In this document: piece after piece, positions 4,811-5,766 of the stretch | Layout: every line of letters starts with the position of its first letter | How positions within the stretch are numbered: the stretch's first letter is position 1 | Origin: Anaerolineae bacterium | Lineage (GTDB): Bacteria > Chloroflexota > Anaerolineae > Aggregatilineales > Phototrophicaceae | Direction of reading: 5' to 3' | DNA length: 5,766 nt | Assembly (NCBI GenBank): GCA_020848855.1 | Contig: JADLHH010000475.1 | Coordinates: 1 to 5,766, forward strand | The notes under the pieces: generated by a model | Database searches by the model: none | What the model saw: only the letters and a program-made list of their open reading frames with translations | What the model was told of the DNA's origin: nothing | Position numbers and translations under genes: made by a program

Positions 4811-5766
4811 GTGGAGCCAGTTCGAGTTGGTTTTATCGGCTGTGGGCGACACGCCACCAAGATGCTGTATCCCTGCCTGCGTCTGGCTGGTCTACACCTG
4901 GCGGCGGTGTGTGATATCGACCCGGCGAAGGCGCAGCGCAATGCCCGCTGGTTCGGCGCGGAGCGGACATACAGCGATCATCGCGACATGCTGGATCGCG
5001 AAACACTGGATGCCGTGCTGGTCTGTACTGGACCGCAAACGCATACGCCGCTGGCGCTGGATGTCCTCGATCGGGGATTGCCGGTCTTCGTCGAGAAGCC
5101 GCCCGCCATGCAAGTAGCCGAAGCCGAGAAGCTGGCGGCGCGCAGCGCCGAAACTGGCGTCCCCGTGATGGTGGGATTGATGAAGCCCCACGCGCTGATC
5201 TACCGGAAGCTCAAAGCTGTGATGGATGCCGATGCCTTTGGCGCGGTTACGGCGGTGCAGGCGCGGATGGCGGTCGGCGGGAAGAACGCGAACGGCTTCG
5301 CCCTGCTGCTGGACATGGGCATTCATTATCTGGCGCTGCTGCGTTCTTTGCTGGGCGATTTCGCCGAGATGCAGTGGCAGAAGCACGAGACCGACGACCA
5401 TCACGTGAGCTACGCGCTGCTGCTGCGCTTCGTCAGTGGGGCGATTGGCACGCTTCACCTTTCCGACCAGCATCACTGGATGCGCGCCAACGAGCGCATC
5501 GAGATCACCGGCAGCGGGCAGTTCGTCGTCGCCGAAAACCTCATTCATCTGACGCACTACCAGCCGGATGGGCAGATCAATACCTGGGAACCGGGCTTTT
5601 CGATCCCCAATGACGAGAACAACAGCGCCTTCATCAGCGGCTACGCCGGGGAAATGCAGGCATTCGCGTGCGCCGTGCGGCAGCGTGAAGTTGTCCGCCC
5701 CGATATCGCCGATGCCTGCGCCGTGATGCGGATCATCCAGCAGATCGAGCCGGACGAAGTGTACTG
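4811..5766 (+). CDS. Gfo/Idh/MocA-family oxidoreductase, 3' end cut by window
   Basis: An uninterrupted frame from GTG 4811 to the right edge gives 318 complete codons plus two bases. The family is normally about 330-350 residues, so only a short C-terminal piece is probably missing. The N-terminal Rossmann fold begins with VRVGFIGCGRHATKML and has an acidic CDIDP at the end of strand 2, compatible with NAD(P). The family motif EKP is at E95-K96-P97 (FVEKPPA). The catalytic pair lies in DMGIH (D168, H172). The C-terminal alpha/beta domain runs from about residue 125 and ends with PDIADACAVMRIIQQIE, a typical family tail. Such enzymes oxidise or reduce sugars, inositols and their derivatives. 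GTG is chosen because GAGGAG (4801-4806) sits four bases upstream and the conserved fold starts at residue 4. It follows the SDR by 11 bp, so it is probably the fourth gene of the operon. Confidence 0.9.
   Translation, partial: MEPVRVGFIGCGRHATKMLYPCLRLAGLHLAAVCDIDPAKAQRNARWFGAERTYSDHRDMLDRETLDAVLVCTGPQTHTPLALDVLDRGLPVFVEKPPAMQVAEAEKLAARSAETGVPVMVGLMKPHALIYRKLKAVMDADAFGAVTAVQARMAVGGKNANGFALLLDMGIHYLALLRSLLGDFAEMQWQKHETDDHHVSYALLLRFVSGAIGTLHLSDQHHWMRANERIEITGSGQFVVAENLIHLTHYQPDGQINTWEPGFSIPNDENNSAFISGYAGEMQAFACAVRQREVVRPDIADACAVMRIIQQIEPDEVY

Noticed and set aside
4892..5557. 221-codon open frame on the minus strand
   Set aside because: It is antisense to the Gfo/Idh/MocA gene, whose motifs are unmistakable. 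The translation is rich in R, H and Q with no recognisable domain, as expected for a shadow frame in GC-rich DNA.

Overview
The window looks like a catabolic locus for a sugar, polyol or sugar acid in a high-GC bacterium (roughly 60% GC by eye). Promoters are sigma70-like, Shine-Dalgarno sites are strong, and genes are tightly packed with ATGA overlaps. Nothing fixes the taxon. A Chloroflexota-type or other environmental bacterium would fit, but that is a weak guess. No mobile elements, RNA genes or CRISPR arrays are visible.

Layout. Positions 1-96 (minus) hold the first 32 codons of a gene that resembles the N-terminus of a GlcD-type FAD-linked oxidase. Positions 97-337 hold its leader, operator and promoter, followed by the intrinsic terminator of the next gene. 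Positions 338-1141 (minus) encode an IclR-family regulator. Positions 1142-1480 are a divergent control region with back-to-back promoters, three operator-like palindromes and a leader of about 190 nt. From 1481 to the right edge runs a four-gene plus-strand operon: FGGY carbohydrate kinase (1481-3025), zinc-dependent MDR dehydrogenase (3022-4050), SDR oxidoreductase (4047-4799), and a Gfo/Idh/MocA-family oxidoreductase. The last gene starts at GTG 4811 and is cut by the window end.

Regulation is the clearest result. A 15-bp palindrome, best copy GGAAACAATGTTTCC at 209-223, recurs in degenerate form at 1173-1187, 1298-1312 and 1320-1334. Each of the three predicted promoters has a copy 10-12 bp downstream of its -10 box, where a bound repressor would block transcription. 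The simplest model is that the encoded IclR protein represses itself, the oxidase and the operon, and that a pathway intermediate releases it.

Metabolism (inference). The dehydrogenases would oxidise or epimerise a polyol or sugar acid, and the kinase would then phosphorylate the product. The MDR + SDR + kinase set is reminiscent of L-idonate/gluconate catabolism (IdnD, IdnO, gluconate kinase), but the sequence alone does not determine the substrate.
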